Shown piece by piece: positions 44,218 through 53,183 of a stretch of DNA of 64,000 nt. The stretch is taken from positions 186,001-250,000 of the forward strand of contig NZ_FYDX01000010.1 in NCBI RefSeq assembly GCF_900187455.1, in the 5' to 3' direction. A model generated the notes under the pieces. The model had not been told where the DNA came from. It saw only the letters and a list, made by a program, of their open reading frames with translations, and searched no databases. Numbering within the stretch: position 1 is the first letter of the stretch; each line of letters starts with the position of its first letter. A program made the translations under genes and the position numbers. The DNA is from Pseudomonas sp. Irchel 3E13 (GTDB taxonomy: Bacteria > Pseudomonadota > Gammaproteobacteria > Pseudomonadales > Pseudomonadaceae).

Positions 44218-45533
44218 GGACAGGCTCCGGGTTGCAGGCGCTCCAGCAGGCGCCGGTGCGCTGGGTGCAAAACCACGCCGGGACGGGCGCGGCGAATCAT
44301 CGCTTCGGCGGCGGCGACATCGGCGCAGCGCCCGCTGAGCACCAGCCACGCCGCCACGGCGCTGGCGCTGCGCGAGTAGCCCAGGGCGCAGCAGACCAGC
44401 AGCGGGCCGTGGACGCGCAGCGCTTCGATGGCGTCCGCCGCTTCACGGCACAGCGCCTGTTCCGGCACCACCAGGTCCAGGCTCGGCAGGCTGCGGTAAT
44501 GCTGACCGGGGAGGACCTTTATCGGCAGTTCGGCGCACAGGTCGACCACTGCGGGGAATGCCGCGGCTTCGCCCCGCGCCGGCAGGCGCCCGAGGAACAC
44601 CCCGTCGCAGACCTCGTCGGCTTGCGGGTGACGCCGGGTCCACAGCCGCGAATTGATCCAGGCCACCGCAAGGTACGGCGCCAGCAACCAGCGCACGGCG
44701 CACGGCTGGGAGCCATCGGCGCGTTTTTGAAAGCCGCCGGCGCCGAACAGCAGGTAGTTCAGCGCCACCATCAGCGCCGCGAGCCCAGGCCACAGCAGCC
44801 ACAGCCAGCCGCCCTTGAGGACGAATGCCGCGCCCGCCAGCAGCGCGGCGCCGAGCGCATAGCGCCAGGCCAGGCGGTAGCGCTCCGGTGTGTCGGGCAG
44901 ACGGGTCAGGTGCAGCGGTGATGGACCTTCGCGCGGCCACAGCCAGAGACAGAGGAAGCCGGCGAGCGCGCCCGTGGGCAGGTCGATGAAATGGTGTTGC
45001 CAAGTTGTCAGCACCGACAGGCCGATCAGCACCATCCACACATGCAGCAACCCGCGCAACAGCACGCCGCGGGTGTGCCGGGCGAACATCGCCCAGATCA
45101 CCACCAGCAGCGCGATGTGCAGCGATGGCGCCTGGTTGTAGGGCTTGTCGAAGCCCATCAGCACATCGAACAGCCAGCCGAACACGCCCTCCAGCTCCGG
45201 GCGTTCGAAAGTGAAACGCAGCGGCCAGAGCAGGAAGCAGACGATGCAGATGAGTTGGGCGCTGAGCAGGCGCAGGGCGTGGCGATCCATTTCGCCACGG
45301 TTGCGTGGCACCAGGAAGGACAGGCCGTAGAGCAGGTCGATGGACCAGTAGGGAATGATCGTCCACGGCCAGAGTGGCACCTGCCGCTCCCAGGCGAAGA
45401 CCAGGCTGCCGACGTCGTCGCGCTGGGCGGTGAAACTGTTGCTCAGGCCGTAGCTGATGAAAAACAGCGGGCCGAGCAACAACAGCCATAGCACGCCGCG
45501 GCGGATCAGGCCGGGCTCGCGGGGTACGCTCAT
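44214..45533 (-). CDS. ynbD: Fused PAP2 phosphatase / dual-specificity phosphatase protein (YnbD-like)
   Basis: A 439-residue protein. The N-terminal membrane part (residues about 15-260) is a PAP2-type lipid phosphatase core with PSLHI and TTWQHHFID. The C-terminal cytosolic part (about 310-435) is a dual-specificity phosphatase whose active site reads CALGYSRS. The fusion matches E. coli YnbD. It overlaps the genes on both sides by four bases, so translation is coupled. The PAP2 part could dephosphorylate a lipid phosphate such as the CDP-alcohol product. Confidence 0.85.
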   Translation of the reverse strand: MSVPREPGLIRRGVLWLLLLGPLFFISYGLSNSFTAQRDDVGSLVFAWERQVPLWPWTIIPYWSIDLLYGLSFLVPRNRGEMDRHALRLLSAQLICIVCFLLWPLRFTFERPELEGVFGWLFDVLMGFDKPYNQAPSLHIALLVVIWAMFARHTRGVLLRGLLHVWMVLIGLSVLTTWQHHFIDLPTGALAGFLCLWLWPREGPSPLHLTRLPDTPERYRLAWRYALGAALLAGAAFVLKGGWLWLLWPGLAALMVALNYLLFGAGGFQKRADGSQPCAVRWLLAPYLAVAWINSRLWTRRHPQADEVCDGVFLGRLPARGEAAAFPAVVDLCAELPIKVLPGQHYRSLPSLDLVVPEQALCREAADAIEALRVHGPLLVCCALGYSRSASAVAAWLVLSGRCADVAAAEAMIRRARPGVVLHPAHRRLLERLQPGACP

Positions 45534-47287
45534 TCGCGCACCCGCTGGGCGAGGCTGACGCTGAAGATGCCCCATTCATCGATGCGCTGTTCCAGCTTGC
45601 GGAAGCCCGCGGCCTGCACCAGTTGGTCCATTTCCGCCTGACTGCGCCGGCGCATGACCCAGGCTTCGCCGCCGCGATGGCTGGTCAGCGCGCGGGCGAT
45701 CATCTCCAGTTGCGGATGCCACGGCTGGCCGGTGTAGACCAGCAAGCCGCCGTCTTCGATCGCATCGGCAAGGCCCGCCAGCGACGTGCGCACCAGGTCG
45801 TTGTCGGGGAACAGTTCATACAGCCCGGAGACCACCGCCAGCGTGGGTTTGGGATCAAGCGCGGCGAGGGAGGCGCGGTCGAAGGCATCGCCCTGGACGA
45901 AGCGGGCGATGTCGCCCAGGCCTTTCTCGCTGATCAGGGCGTTGCCCTGGGTGACGTTGAGTTCGCTGTAGTCGCGCAGCAGGATCGAGTCGGGGCGCTG
46001 TTCCAGCCCTTGCAGCGCTTCGAGGATGTAGCGGCCATGGCCGGCGGCGATATCGACGATATGCACCGGACGGCCCTGCTGGCGCAGGCGTTCGATGGCG
46101 TTGCGCAGCAGCTCCTCGGCGTGCAGCTTGCGCTGGCGGATGCCGCGCCAGCCGATGGCATCGAGGTAGTTGCGGTCCACCAGCTGGCCGAGCTTGCCCT
46201 TGCCGGTGGGCTGGTTGCGGTAGACGTAGTCCAGGGTGCTGCCGGAGTCGAAGCCGGTGTCGAAACCGAGCTTGACCCCTTCGGACAACTGCTTGCCCAG
46301 GCGCAGCGAGGCGCGGGTGGCTTGCCAGTAAAGGTTGCGCGGTGAGTATTTCGGCAGCGGCGCGGCGAGGCTTTCCGCTTCGGCGCAACTGGCGCCCTGG
46401 CGGTCGGCATCGAGCAGCGAAGGGCGTTCGACCGGCTGCTGGAAGCACTGGCCGACGAAACGGCGGATCCGCGCCAGGGCATGGGCACGATCACGCTCGC
46501 CGAGGGTGTCGTGGAAGAAACCGGGGAGGATGTGCTTTTCCTTGTGCAAGGTGCCAAGGCGGTCGAAAAACTGTTCCTGCGGTTTGCGCCGCACCACCAC
46601 GTCGGCGCCGGAAATCAGCACCTGGGTCGGGATCTGGATCGCCTGGGCATCGGCCACCACGCGGTCAGCGGCTTCATACAGCCCGAGCAGCATGTTCACC
46701 GAGATTGGCCGGGTGATCAGCGGGTCGCTGGTGTAGGACATCACCCGCTCCGGGTCATGGCTGAGCAGCGCCGGCTTGACGTAGCTATTGACGAAGAAGT
46801 TGCCACGCCAGGCCCGCAGCAGTTTCAGGCCGGGGCGGGCGAAGGGCACGTAGAGCTTGATGCTGAAGGCCGGCGAGGCGAGCACCAGGCAGCGTACCTT
46901 CGGCGCATAGTCGTGGGCCCAGGTGGCGATCAGCACCGCGCCGACGCTTTGCGCCAGCACGGCCATGTCCTGCTCGGCGATGTCGTGCTGGCGGGTGATG
47001 TGCTCGATGAAGGTCTGCACGTCGCGCACGCTGGTGGCGAAGCCGGGGCTGTCGCCGCGGGTGCCGGGGGACTGGCCGTGGCCACGGGCGTCCCAGGCGA
47101 AGAAGTCGTGGTCGGGCAGGTTGAGTTCATCCACCAGATGGGCCATGCGCCCGCCGTGTTCGTGGCCGCGGTGGAACATCACCAGCGCGCGTTTCGGCTG
47201 GCCCGGCTCGCGTTGCGCCGGCCAGTGGCGGTAATACAGCTCGACGCCGTCATGGGTGGTGAAGTGCAGCGATTGCGCCTGGCGCAT
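45530..47287 (-). CDS. ynbC: Fused alpha/beta hydrolase / class I methyltransferase (YnbC-like)
   Basis: A 585-residue fusion. The N-terminal serine hydrolase (residues about 10-280) has VLAQSVGAVL as nucleophile elbow and resembles monoglyceride lipases. The C-terminal SAM-dependent methyltransferase (about 340-580) carries DIAAGHGRYILEAL. The same fusion occurs in E. coli YnbC. Its four-base overlap with the YnbD-like gene suggests stoichiometric production. It may trim and methylate a lipid made by the operon. Confidence 0.86.
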   Translation of the reverse strand: MRQAQSLHFTTHDGVELYYRHWPAQREPGQPKRALVMFHRGHEHGGRMAHLVDELNLPDHDFFAWDARGHGQSPGTRGDSPGFATSVRDVQTFIEHITRQHDIAEQDMAVLAQSVGAVLIATWAHDYAPKVRCLVLASPAFSIKLYVPFARPGLKLLRAWRGNFFVNSYVKPALLSHDPERVMSYTSDPLITRPISVNMLLGLYEAADRVVADAQAIQIPTQVLISGADVVVRRKPQEQFFDRLGTLHKEKHILPGFFHDTLGERDRAHALARIRRFVGQCFQQPVERPSLLDADRQGASCAEAESLAAPLPKYSPRNLYWQATRASLRLGKQLSEGVKLGFDTGFDSGSTLDYVYRNQPTGKGKLGQLVDRNYLDAIGWRGIRQRKLHAEELLRNAIERLRQQGRPVHIVDIAAGHGRYILEALQGLEQRPDSILLRDYSELNVTQGNALISEKGLGDIARFVQGDAFDRASLAALDPKPTLAVVSGLYELFPDNDLVRTSLAGLADAIEDGGLLVYTGQPWHPQLEMIARALTSHRGGEAWVMRRRSQAEMDQLVQAAGFRKLEQRIDEWGIFSVSLAQRVRE

Positions 47288-47314
47288 GGGACAGATCCTT
47301 ATCCGGCGAGAGAA

Positions 47315-47917
47315 TCAGCGGGTTTCGTCGAGACCTCGGCGCACCCGGTTGTAGAGGGTATAGAGGGAAAGCAGCAGGACCACCAGCAGCACGCCGTTGA
47401 CCCAGGCGGCCGGAATGGCGAACGCCACGGCCAGGCCTAGCGTACCGAAGACGAAGGCCCGGTCGCTTTTGCCCATGGGCCCGTCGTAGCGCCGCGAGGC
47501 CCCGGCCAGCGGGCCCATGACCCCGGCGTATTCGCTGATGAGCGCGGCGAACACCACCAGTACCACCAGCAACGGCGAGACACCGGGCAGCAGGGCGAAC
47601 GGCAGGTACAGCGCGGCATCGGCGATCAGGTCGCAGAGTTCGTTGAGGTAGGCGCCCAGCCGCGACTGCTGGCCGAATTCGCGGGCGAGCATGCCGTCCA
47701 CCGCATTGAGCGCCATGCGCAGCAGCATCCACAGTGGCAACAGGGCGAACAGCCAGGCGTGCTGACTGCCCCAGGCCAGCAGCAGGCCGAGCAGGACGGA
47801 GACGAGGGCGGCGACGACGGTCACCTGGTTGGCGGTGACGCCGCGCTGATGCAGGCGGCTGACACCCGGGCGCAACAGCGCCTGGAAGCGGGGTTTGAGC
47901 TGGTAGATGGAGGGCAC
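47315..47917 (-). CDS. ynbA: CDP-alcohol phosphatidyltransferase (YnbA-like)
   Basis: A 200-residue membrane enzyme with about five helices. The family motif DG-x2-AR-x8-G-x3-D-x3-D is present as DGMLAREFGQQSRLG followed by AYLNELCD, so the first of the last two aspartates is asparagine. It joins CDP-diacylglycerol to an alcohol acceptor. It is the first gene of the lipid operon. The changed residue could alter metal binding; otherwise the protein is normal in length. Confidence 0.86.
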   Translation of the reverse strand: MPSIYQLKPRFQALLRPGVSRLHQRGVTANQVTVVAALVSVLLGLLLAWGSQHAWLFALLPLWMLLRMALNAVDGMLAREFGQQSRLGAYLNELCDLIADAALYLPFALLPGVSPLLVVLVVFAALISEYAGVMGPLAGASRRYDGPMGKSDRAFVFGTLGLAVAFAIPAAWVNGVLLVVLLLSLYTLYNRVRRGLDETR

Positions 47918-48062
47918 GCGGCGACTTCCTTGACTGACACGACACAGGGTTCGGCGGGGCCGGCGGCCCTGCCTGTAAAGCGTAAGCGTGAAACTGTGCT
48001 TTTCCAGCGCGCCGACGTACAGCGGATCAAGCGGGAAATGTTACCTAGCGCAAGTTTTCAGC

Positions 48063-48090
48063 TAATATACGAAACGTCAGCGTTTCATAT
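48063..48090 (+). promoter_or_regulatory. Promoter and palindromic operator of the ParD-like/Map operon
   Basis: TAATAT (48063-48068) could be a -10 box with a weak TTACCT about 16 bases upstream. Directly after it is a near-perfect palindrome, ATACGAAACG TCAG CGTTTCATAT (48067-48090), where a dimeric ribbon-helix-helix protein could bind. It lies just before the GTG start. Confidence 0.55.
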
Positions 48091-48101
48091 AGGAACTTTC
48101 C

Positions 48102-48356
48102 GTGGGCATCGTAAAAATCTCAGAATCAATGCATGAGAGCCTTCGCGTCGCGAGCAACGCGCTCAGCCGCTCCATCAATGCGCAGGCCGAACACTGGATG
48201 CGCATCGGCATGCTCGCCGAGTTGCACCCCGACCTGAACCACAATGAAATCTGCCGCCTGCTGATCCAGGCCGAGCAGCAGGGCGGCCTCGACCTCAAGC
48301 GGGTCTGCGCGCTGGACAGCACGGCGCAGTCAGCCGGCATGGGAGCCCAACATTGA
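48102..48356 (+). CDS. ParD-like antitoxin family protein
   Basis: An 84-residue protein with a GTG start, a ribbon-helix-helix-like segment (VKISESMHESLRVASNAL) and the ParD-like pattern RSINAQAEHWMRIGML. The next gene, overlapping by four bases, is methionine aminopeptidase rather than a toxin. It may be an autoregulator that binds the palindrome just upstream. Confidence 0.8.
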   Translation: MGIVKISESMHESLRVASNALSRSINAQAEHWMRIGMLAELHPDLNHNEICRLLIQAEQQGGLDLKRVCALDSTAQSAGMGAQH

Positions 48357-49120
48357 GAAACGTTACCCTTCATACCCGCGAGCAGATCGCTCAAGCCCGC
48401 GTCGCCGCCGAGTTGGCCGCCGATGTCCTGGCGATGATCAAGCCCCATGTGCAGCCGGGCATCACCCTTGATGAACTCGACCGCATCTGCAACGACTACA
48501 TCGTCAAAGAGCAGAAGGCCATTCCGGCCAACGTTGGTTACCACGGTTTTCCCAAGACCCTTTGCATCTCGGTCAACGAGGTGGTCTGCCATGGCATTCC
48601 GTCGGATCGGGTGCTCAGGGACGGCGATATCGTCAATATCGACACCGCGGTGATCAAGGACGGCTGGTACGGCGACACCAGCCGCATGTACTGCGTCGGC
48701 GAAGTCAGCGACGAGGCGCAGCGACTGGTGGATGTCACCTTCGACGCCATGTGGGCGGGTATCCGCAGCGTGCGCCCGGGCGCGACCCTCGGTGACATCG
48801 GTCACGCCATCCAGTCCGTGGGCGAGGGCGCCGGTTTCAGCGTGGTGCGCGAGTATTGTGGCCACGGGATCGGCCAGGTCTATCACGGCGAGCCGCAGAT
48901 CCTCCACTTCGGCCAGCGCGGCCTGGGCATGAAGCTCAAGCCGGGCATGATCTTCACCATCGAGCCAATGCTCAACGCCGGCAAGCGCCAGACCCAGACT
49001 CTGGCCGACCAGTGGACGGTGGTCACTCGTGACAATTCACTGTCGGCGCAGTGGGAACACATGGTGGTGGTCACCGACGACGGTTTCGATGTGCTCACCA
49101 CCTGGCCGGAGCTGCGCTGA
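48353..49120 (+). CDS. map: Methionine aminopeptidase, type I
   Basis: A 255-residue type I methionine aminopeptidase. The metal ligands and catalytic residues are in place: YHGFPK, NIDTAVIKDGWYGDTS, GHGIGQVYHGEP, FTIEPM and QWEHMVV. The enzyme removes initiator methionine. The housekeeping map normally lies near rpsB or glnD, so this is probably a second copy. Its start overlaps the ParD-like stop (ATGA-type), so the two are made together. Confidence 0.92.
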   Translation: MRNVTLHTREQIAQARVAAELAADVLAMIKPHVQPGITLDELDRICNDYIVKEQKAIPANVGYHGFPKTLCISVNEVVCHGIPSDRVLRDGDIVNIDTAVIKDGWYGDTSRMYCVGEVSDEAQRLVDVTFDAMWAGIRSVRPGATLGDIGHAIQSVGEGAGFSVVREYCGHGIGQVYHGEPQILHFGQRGLGMKLKPGMIFTIEPMLNAGKRQTQTLADQWTVVTRDNSLSAQWEHMVVVTDDGFDVLTTWPELR

Positions 49121-49272
49121 GCGCTCCGACGCCACCTGAATGATGGCCTCGTGAGAGGCCATGCGGCATTGCTGGTTGATGGCTATTTGCTATTTATTCG
49201 TTCGGTCCTTCCTCCTACAATCGGTTCTCGCAGCCGGTTGGGTTGTCCAGCCGCACAGGGAGAAAGGCGTCG

Positions 49273-49923
49273 ATGATCAACTCACCGCTTCAGTACGGCC
49301 TATCGATTTCCGCCCGGGAGCTTGCCGAGCAGACCGGTCTTGCGTTTGTGCCGCAGGCGGTCAAAGGCGTCTGGGGCGTGCTGCTCGCAGATCACCGCAG
49401 TGTGCCGTTCGACGAGGTCGACCAGCGCCTGCAACGCGACCTCGACCTGCTGGACACTGCCCGCTTGAACATCACTCGGGTCGACAGGCAGGTCGACCTG
49501 TATCGCCTCGACCTCTCGAAGTATGCGATTGCGCCCGCCGTGACCACCATCGAGAGCATTTATCGGGAATACGACGGCTTGCTCGAGACCGTGGCCAGGG
49601 CGATTCGCGAACACGCGGCGGGTGGCCTGCAGGGCGCGGCCGACCGGATGGTCGCGCTCGGCCGTCTCGGCTTGTTGGGTAGCCGGGTTGCCAGTGAGGT
49701 TCGGGAAAATCTCAAGATCCTTCAGGCGTTGCTGAGTAATGTCTACGGATACGATTTTCTCTCCCCGTTCCAGGAAGACCAGGGCCGGCGTGACTTCGTG
49801 TCGTTCTTCTTTGCGACCCAGTACACATACGCCCGTTTTTACCTGGTGCAGGTCAAGGCAATGTTGCTGCTGCACCTGGTCGACCAGGACCTTGCACGCC
49901 TTACCGGTTGGGAGATGAGCTGA
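49273..49923 (+). CDS. Helical protein of unknown function, first of an overlapping pair
   Basis: A 216-residue protein with an excellent ribosome binding site (GGGAGAAAGG). It is mostly alpha-helical, ending in a long hydrophobic-amphipathic helix (FFATQYTYARFYLVQVKAML). It has no signal peptide and no recognised domain. The following gene, in another frame and overlapping by 16 bases, encodes a lectin-like protein. The pattern of a helical bundle plus lectin recalls pore-forming toxins, but this is only a resemblance. It may also be the first part of a single frameshifted gene. Confidence 0.75.
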   Translation: MINSPLQYGLSISARELAEQTGLAFVPQAVKGVWGVLLADHRSVPFDEVDQRLQRDLDLLDTARLNITRVDRQVDLYRLDLSKYAIAPAVTTIESIYREYDGLLETVARAIREHAAGGLQGAADRMVALGRLGLLGSRVASEVRENLKILQALLSNVYGYDFLSPFQEDQGRRDFVSFFFATQYTYARFYLVQVKAMLLLHLVDQDLARLTGWEMS

Positions 49924-50819
49924 AGAACTTCGAGCGCGAGCTGGGCAAGCAGGAAATCGAGATGACCCATGTGCTGCCGGGCGAGGTCAAGGCGCTGGTC
50001 CAGGAGCTGGTGCTGGATACGCAGGGTCTCCAGGTGTCGTTTCGCTCTGGCCTGGGCGACTTCGGGATGCGTTTTGGCAGCGACAATCAGGTCCGTCTGT
50101 GCTCGGTGATCCAGGAGTGGCGGCTGGAGGCGATCGAGCCCTTGGTGTTCAATCCGCATATCGATCATCGTTTTCGCGTCAGGCACGCGGTTTCCGGCAA
50201 GGTCCTGCAGTTTGGCGGGAAACCTGGCGCGGTTGATGGCAAAGACCGCAACCTCGCGTGGAAGATCACCTGGAACCGCTCGACCAAGATGTTCAACCTG
50301 CAATACAAGAGCAAGCCCGATGACCCGTTCAACGACAGCCGCCTGATCACGCGGAGCGGAAAGTCGGTCACGGACTGCCGGCTGGACGGCAAGCGCGCCG
50401 ATCACCCGCACGATAACGATCAACAGTTCTACATCGATCCCTATGTCAGCGCGTTCGCCGAGCGTGATCGCCTGGAGGTCGATGAGCACCTGATCCCGGG
50501 CTGTTTCCTGACCTCCGACATGGGCACCTATCGCCTGTACTTCCGGCATGAAGGTGCGCTGGAGCTGGTCAGAACCCGGGACCAGAAAGTGGTCTGGTCG
50601 GCGGCAAGCGACAGGAAGGTCAAGGCGGGGCGGTTGATGTTGCAGCAGGACGGCAACTTCGTGGCCTACGAGGAGAAGGGCGGCGCTTACTGGGCGAGCG
50701 ACAAGTACTTCAAGGACGAGCAGGCGGTCTACAAGAACTCGGTGCTGCGTGTGCGCAAGGACGGGCGGATGGAGATCCGGGTAAAGAGCAAGGACATCTT
50801 CTGGATCACCCCGGCTTGA
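49908..50819 (+). CDS. B-lectin-like protein, second of the overlapping pair
   Basis: A 303-residue frame. The C-terminal third is a bulb-type (mannose-binding-like) lectin with one canonical site QQDGNFVAY and two weaker repeats (around FRHEGALELV and RVRKDGRMEI). The middle (about residues 75-185) looks beta-rich and could be a second carbohydrate-binding-like unit. No signal peptide is present. TTG 49908 is the first start; ATG 49962 (MTHVLPG) is an alternative. Confidence 0.75.
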   Translation: MGDELKNFERELGKQEIEMTHVLPGEVKALVQELVLDTQGLQVSFRSGLGDFGMRFGSDNQVRLCSVIQEWRLEAIEPLVFNPHIDHRFRVRHAVSGKVLQFGGKPGAVDGKDRNLAWKITWNRSTKMFNLQYKSKPDDPFNDSRLITRSGKSVTDCRLDGKRADHPHDNDQQFYIDPYVSAFAERDRLEVDEHLIPGCFLTSDMGTYRLYFRHEGALELVRTRDQKVVWSAASDRKVKAGRLMLQQDGNFVAYEEKGGAYWASDKYFKDEQAVYKNSVLRVRKDGRMEIRVKSKDIFWITPA

Positions 50820-50892
50820 AGGCCTGATCGCACCCTCGTCGGCGCGTCAAAAAGCGGTTATAAGGCCTGTCACTGTCCACCAGGAAGCGACA

Positions 50893-51771
50893 ATGAACCC
50901 GTTCGAAGACATGCGTATTTTTTCCCAGGTCATGGAGTCCGGCAGCTTCACCGCCGCGGCCGACAAGCTGGGGCTGTCCAAGCAGTTCGTCAGCCGTCGC
51001 GTGATGGCACTGGAAGACCGCCTGGGTGTGCGCCTGCTCAACCGCTCGACCCGGCGCCTGGACCCGACCCCGCTGGGCCAGAGTTACTACGAATCGGCCC
51101 AGCGCCTGCTGGCCGAGGTGGAACAGGTGGAGCAGGGCATCGCCGGGCAGACCAGCGAGCCCCGCGGTACTGTGCGCCTGAGCGCGCCGTTGTCGTTCGC
51201 CGTGGCGCATCTGGGCACGCTGTTGCCGGAGTTTTTGCAGCGCTATCCGCAGGTCAGTGTCGAGGTGGACCTCAGCGACCGCTCGGTGGACCTGTTGGGC
51301 GAGGGCTACGACCTGGCGCTGCGCATCGGTGTGCTGGAGGACTCGACGCTGATTGCCCGGCGACTTGCGGCCATGGACCGGGTTTATTGCGCCAGTCCGG
51401 ATTACCTGGCCCGGCGCGGCACTCCCGCGCGGCCGGACGATCTGGCCGAACACGATTGCCTGCCCTACGGCCATGGCCGCCAGGTGCAATGGCGTTTCGT
51501 CGAGCAGGGCAAGGCGCGGGTGGTGACGGTGAGCGGGCGGATGCGGGCGAACAACGGCGACTTGCTGCGCGAAGCGGCGGTTGCCGGGATGGGCATCACC
51601 TACTTGCCGACGTTCATCGTCGGCGATGCGCTGGAGGACGGTTCGCTGGTGCCGGTGCTGGCGGCGTTCGCCCCGGAGCCGTTGCAACTGTCGGCGGTGT
51701 ACCCGCAGCACCGACAGAGTGCGCGGCCGGTGCAGGCGCTGATCGAGTTTCTCAAGCAGCGCCTGGGCTGA
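50893..51771 (+). CDS. LysR family transcriptional regulator
   Basis: A 292-residue LysR protein. The HTH SFTAAADKLGLSKQFVSRRV is at residues about 18-37, and the effector domain is typical of the CrgA-like branch (APLSFAVAHLGTLLPEF). It is convergent with the Nudix gene. No target is evident next to it. Confidence 0.9.
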   Translation: MNPFEDMRIFSQVMESGSFTAAADKLGLSKQFVSRRVMALEDRLGVRLLNRSTRRLDPTPLGQSYYESAQRLLAEVEQVEQGIAGQTSEPRGTVRLSAPLSFAVAHLGTLLPEFLQRYPQVSVEVDLSDRSVDLLGEGYDLALRIGVLEDSTLIARRLAAMDRVYCASPDYLARRGTPARPDDLAEHDCLPYGHGRQVQWRFVEQGKARVVTVSGRMRANNGDLLREAAVAGMGITYLPTFIVGDALEDGSLVPVLAAFAPEPLQLSAVYPQHRQSARPVQALIEFLKQRLG

Positions 51772-51774
51772 GGG

Positions 51775-52338
51775 TCAGCGGATGAAGTGGACCTTGCCGC
51801 TGTCGTCGTTGCCCATATAGATGCCGTAGACCCCGGCCTGGCGTTCCTCGATGTAGCGTTCGAGGATCTGCCGGATCGCCGGGTAATAGATGGCGTCCCA
51901 CGGGATTTCATCGGGCGCGAAGAAGCGGCAGTCGAGGGTTTCCGGGCCGTACTGGCCGGTGATTTCCACCGCCACCGCGCGGAAGACGATGTACACCTCG
52001 CTGATCTTCGGCACGCTGAAGATCGAGTAGGGCGAGACGATATCGGCGCGTACGCCGGTTTCTTCCCAGACCTCACGCAGGGCCGCCTGCTCGGTGGTTT
52101 CCCCGGCTTCCATGAAGCCCGCCGGCAGCGTCCAGGTGCCGGGACGCGGCGGGATCGCGCGCTGGCACAGCAGGTATTTACCCTCGCGCTCGATGATGCA
52201 GCCGGCGATGATCTTCGGATTGACGTAGTGGATGTAGCCGCAGGCGGCGCAGAGCAGCCGCTCGTGGGTGTCGCCGTCCGGCCGTCCCTGGTGCAGCGCG
52301 GCGGAGCATTGCGGGCAGAAACGCGGGACGGCGGGCAT
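51775..52338 (-). CDS. Nudix hydrolase with N-terminal zinc ribbon
   Basis: A 187-residue Nudix hydrolase. A four-cysteine zinc ribbon (CPQCSAAL and CAACGYIHY) precedes the Nudix box GFMEAGETTEQAALREVWEE-TG. The layout resembles NADH pyrophosphatase-like ADP-ribose or NAD-cap hydrolases, but the protein is shorter than NudC. It lies two bases from the GntR gene. Confidence 0.9.
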   Translation of the reverse strand: MPAVPRFCPQCSAALHQGRPDGDTHERLLCAACGYIHYVNPKIIAGCIIEREGKYLLCQRAIPPRPGTWTLPAGFMEAGETTEQAALREVWEETGVRADIVSPYSIFSVPKISEVYIVFRAVAVEITGQYGPETLDCRFFAPDEIPWDAIYYPAIRQILERYIEERQAGVYGIYMGNDDSGKVHFIR

Positions 52339-52340
52339 GA

Positions 52341-53096
52341 TCAGCGACCTATGCGGGGCTCTTTCAGAGCGATGGGGGTGGCGATTTCGCGGATCTTGCC
52401 GGCGTCGTCCTGTTTCGAACGCAGGTAGTCCAGGGCCACCTTGGCGGCGGCGCGGACGTGGTCCACGGAAGCCTGGTGTGCGGCCAGTGGATCGCCGCTC
52501 TTGATCGCCTCGACGATCTTTTCCATTTCCTGGTTGCTGGCGCCGCGGCGGTTTTGCTGGGACACCGAGGTGGCCCGCAGGTAGCTGATGCGTGCCTGCA
52601 ACTGGCGCAACTGGGTGGCGGCGACATGGTTGCCGGAGCCTTCCAGCAGCACATCGTAGAAGCCCTGCACCGAGTCGATCACTTGTTGCAGCTCGCCGTC
52701 CTTGAGGGCCTCGCGGTTTTCTTCGAGGGCCTTTTCCAGGGCGCGGATGTCCTTGGCCTTGGCATTGAGGGTGAACAACTGGACGATCAGGCCTTCGAGC
52801 ACGCAGCGCAATTCGTAGATATCGCGGGCGTCTTCGAGGGTGATGATGGCAACGCGCGGGCCCTTGGCGTCGGCAAACTCCACCAGACCTTCGGATTCCA
52901 GGTGGCGCAGGGCTTCACGGACGGAGGTGCGGCTGACGCCGAGGCGGTCGCAGAGGTCGCGTTCGACCAGACGGTCGCCGGGCAGAAGGTGGAAATTCAT
53001 GATCGCGCCGCGCAGTTTGTCGAGCACGATTTCACGCAGGGTAACGGGGTTGCGGTTGACCTTGAAGCTGTCGTCGAGGGGCTGGCGTTTCATCAT
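52341..53096 (-). CDS. GntR family regulator (FadR/FCD type)
   Basis: A 251-residue regulator. The N-terminal GntR winged helix contains LCDRLGVSRTSVREALRHLE (residues about 47-66), and a C-terminal FCD all-helical ligand domain follows. It lies on the same strand after the CMD, flavin reductase, aldehyde dehydrogenase, hydrolase and DUF1185 genes, and is their likely regulator. The operon's upstream region contains ATGGTATACCAT, a fair FadR-type site (57164-57175). Confidence 0.9.
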   Translation of the reverse strand: MMKRQPLDDSFKVNRNPVTLREIVLDKLRGAIMNFHLLPGDRLVERDLCDRLGVSRTSVREALRHLESEGLVEFADAKGPRVAIITLEDARDIYELRCVLEGLIVQLFTLNAKAKDIRALEKALEENREALKDGELQQVIDSVQGFYDVLLEGSGNHVAATQLRQLQARISYLRATSVSQQNRRGASNQEMEKIVEAIKSGDPLAAHQASVDHVRAAAKVALDYLRSKQDDAGKIREIATPIALKEPRIGR

Positions 53097-53183
53097 CTGC
53101 GCTCTGCAATTGGCTGTTGCGCCAGCGACATCGGAGCACTCGATAACCGGGTGCTCCCTGCGGTGGTTTCGAACAGCCAGTAT

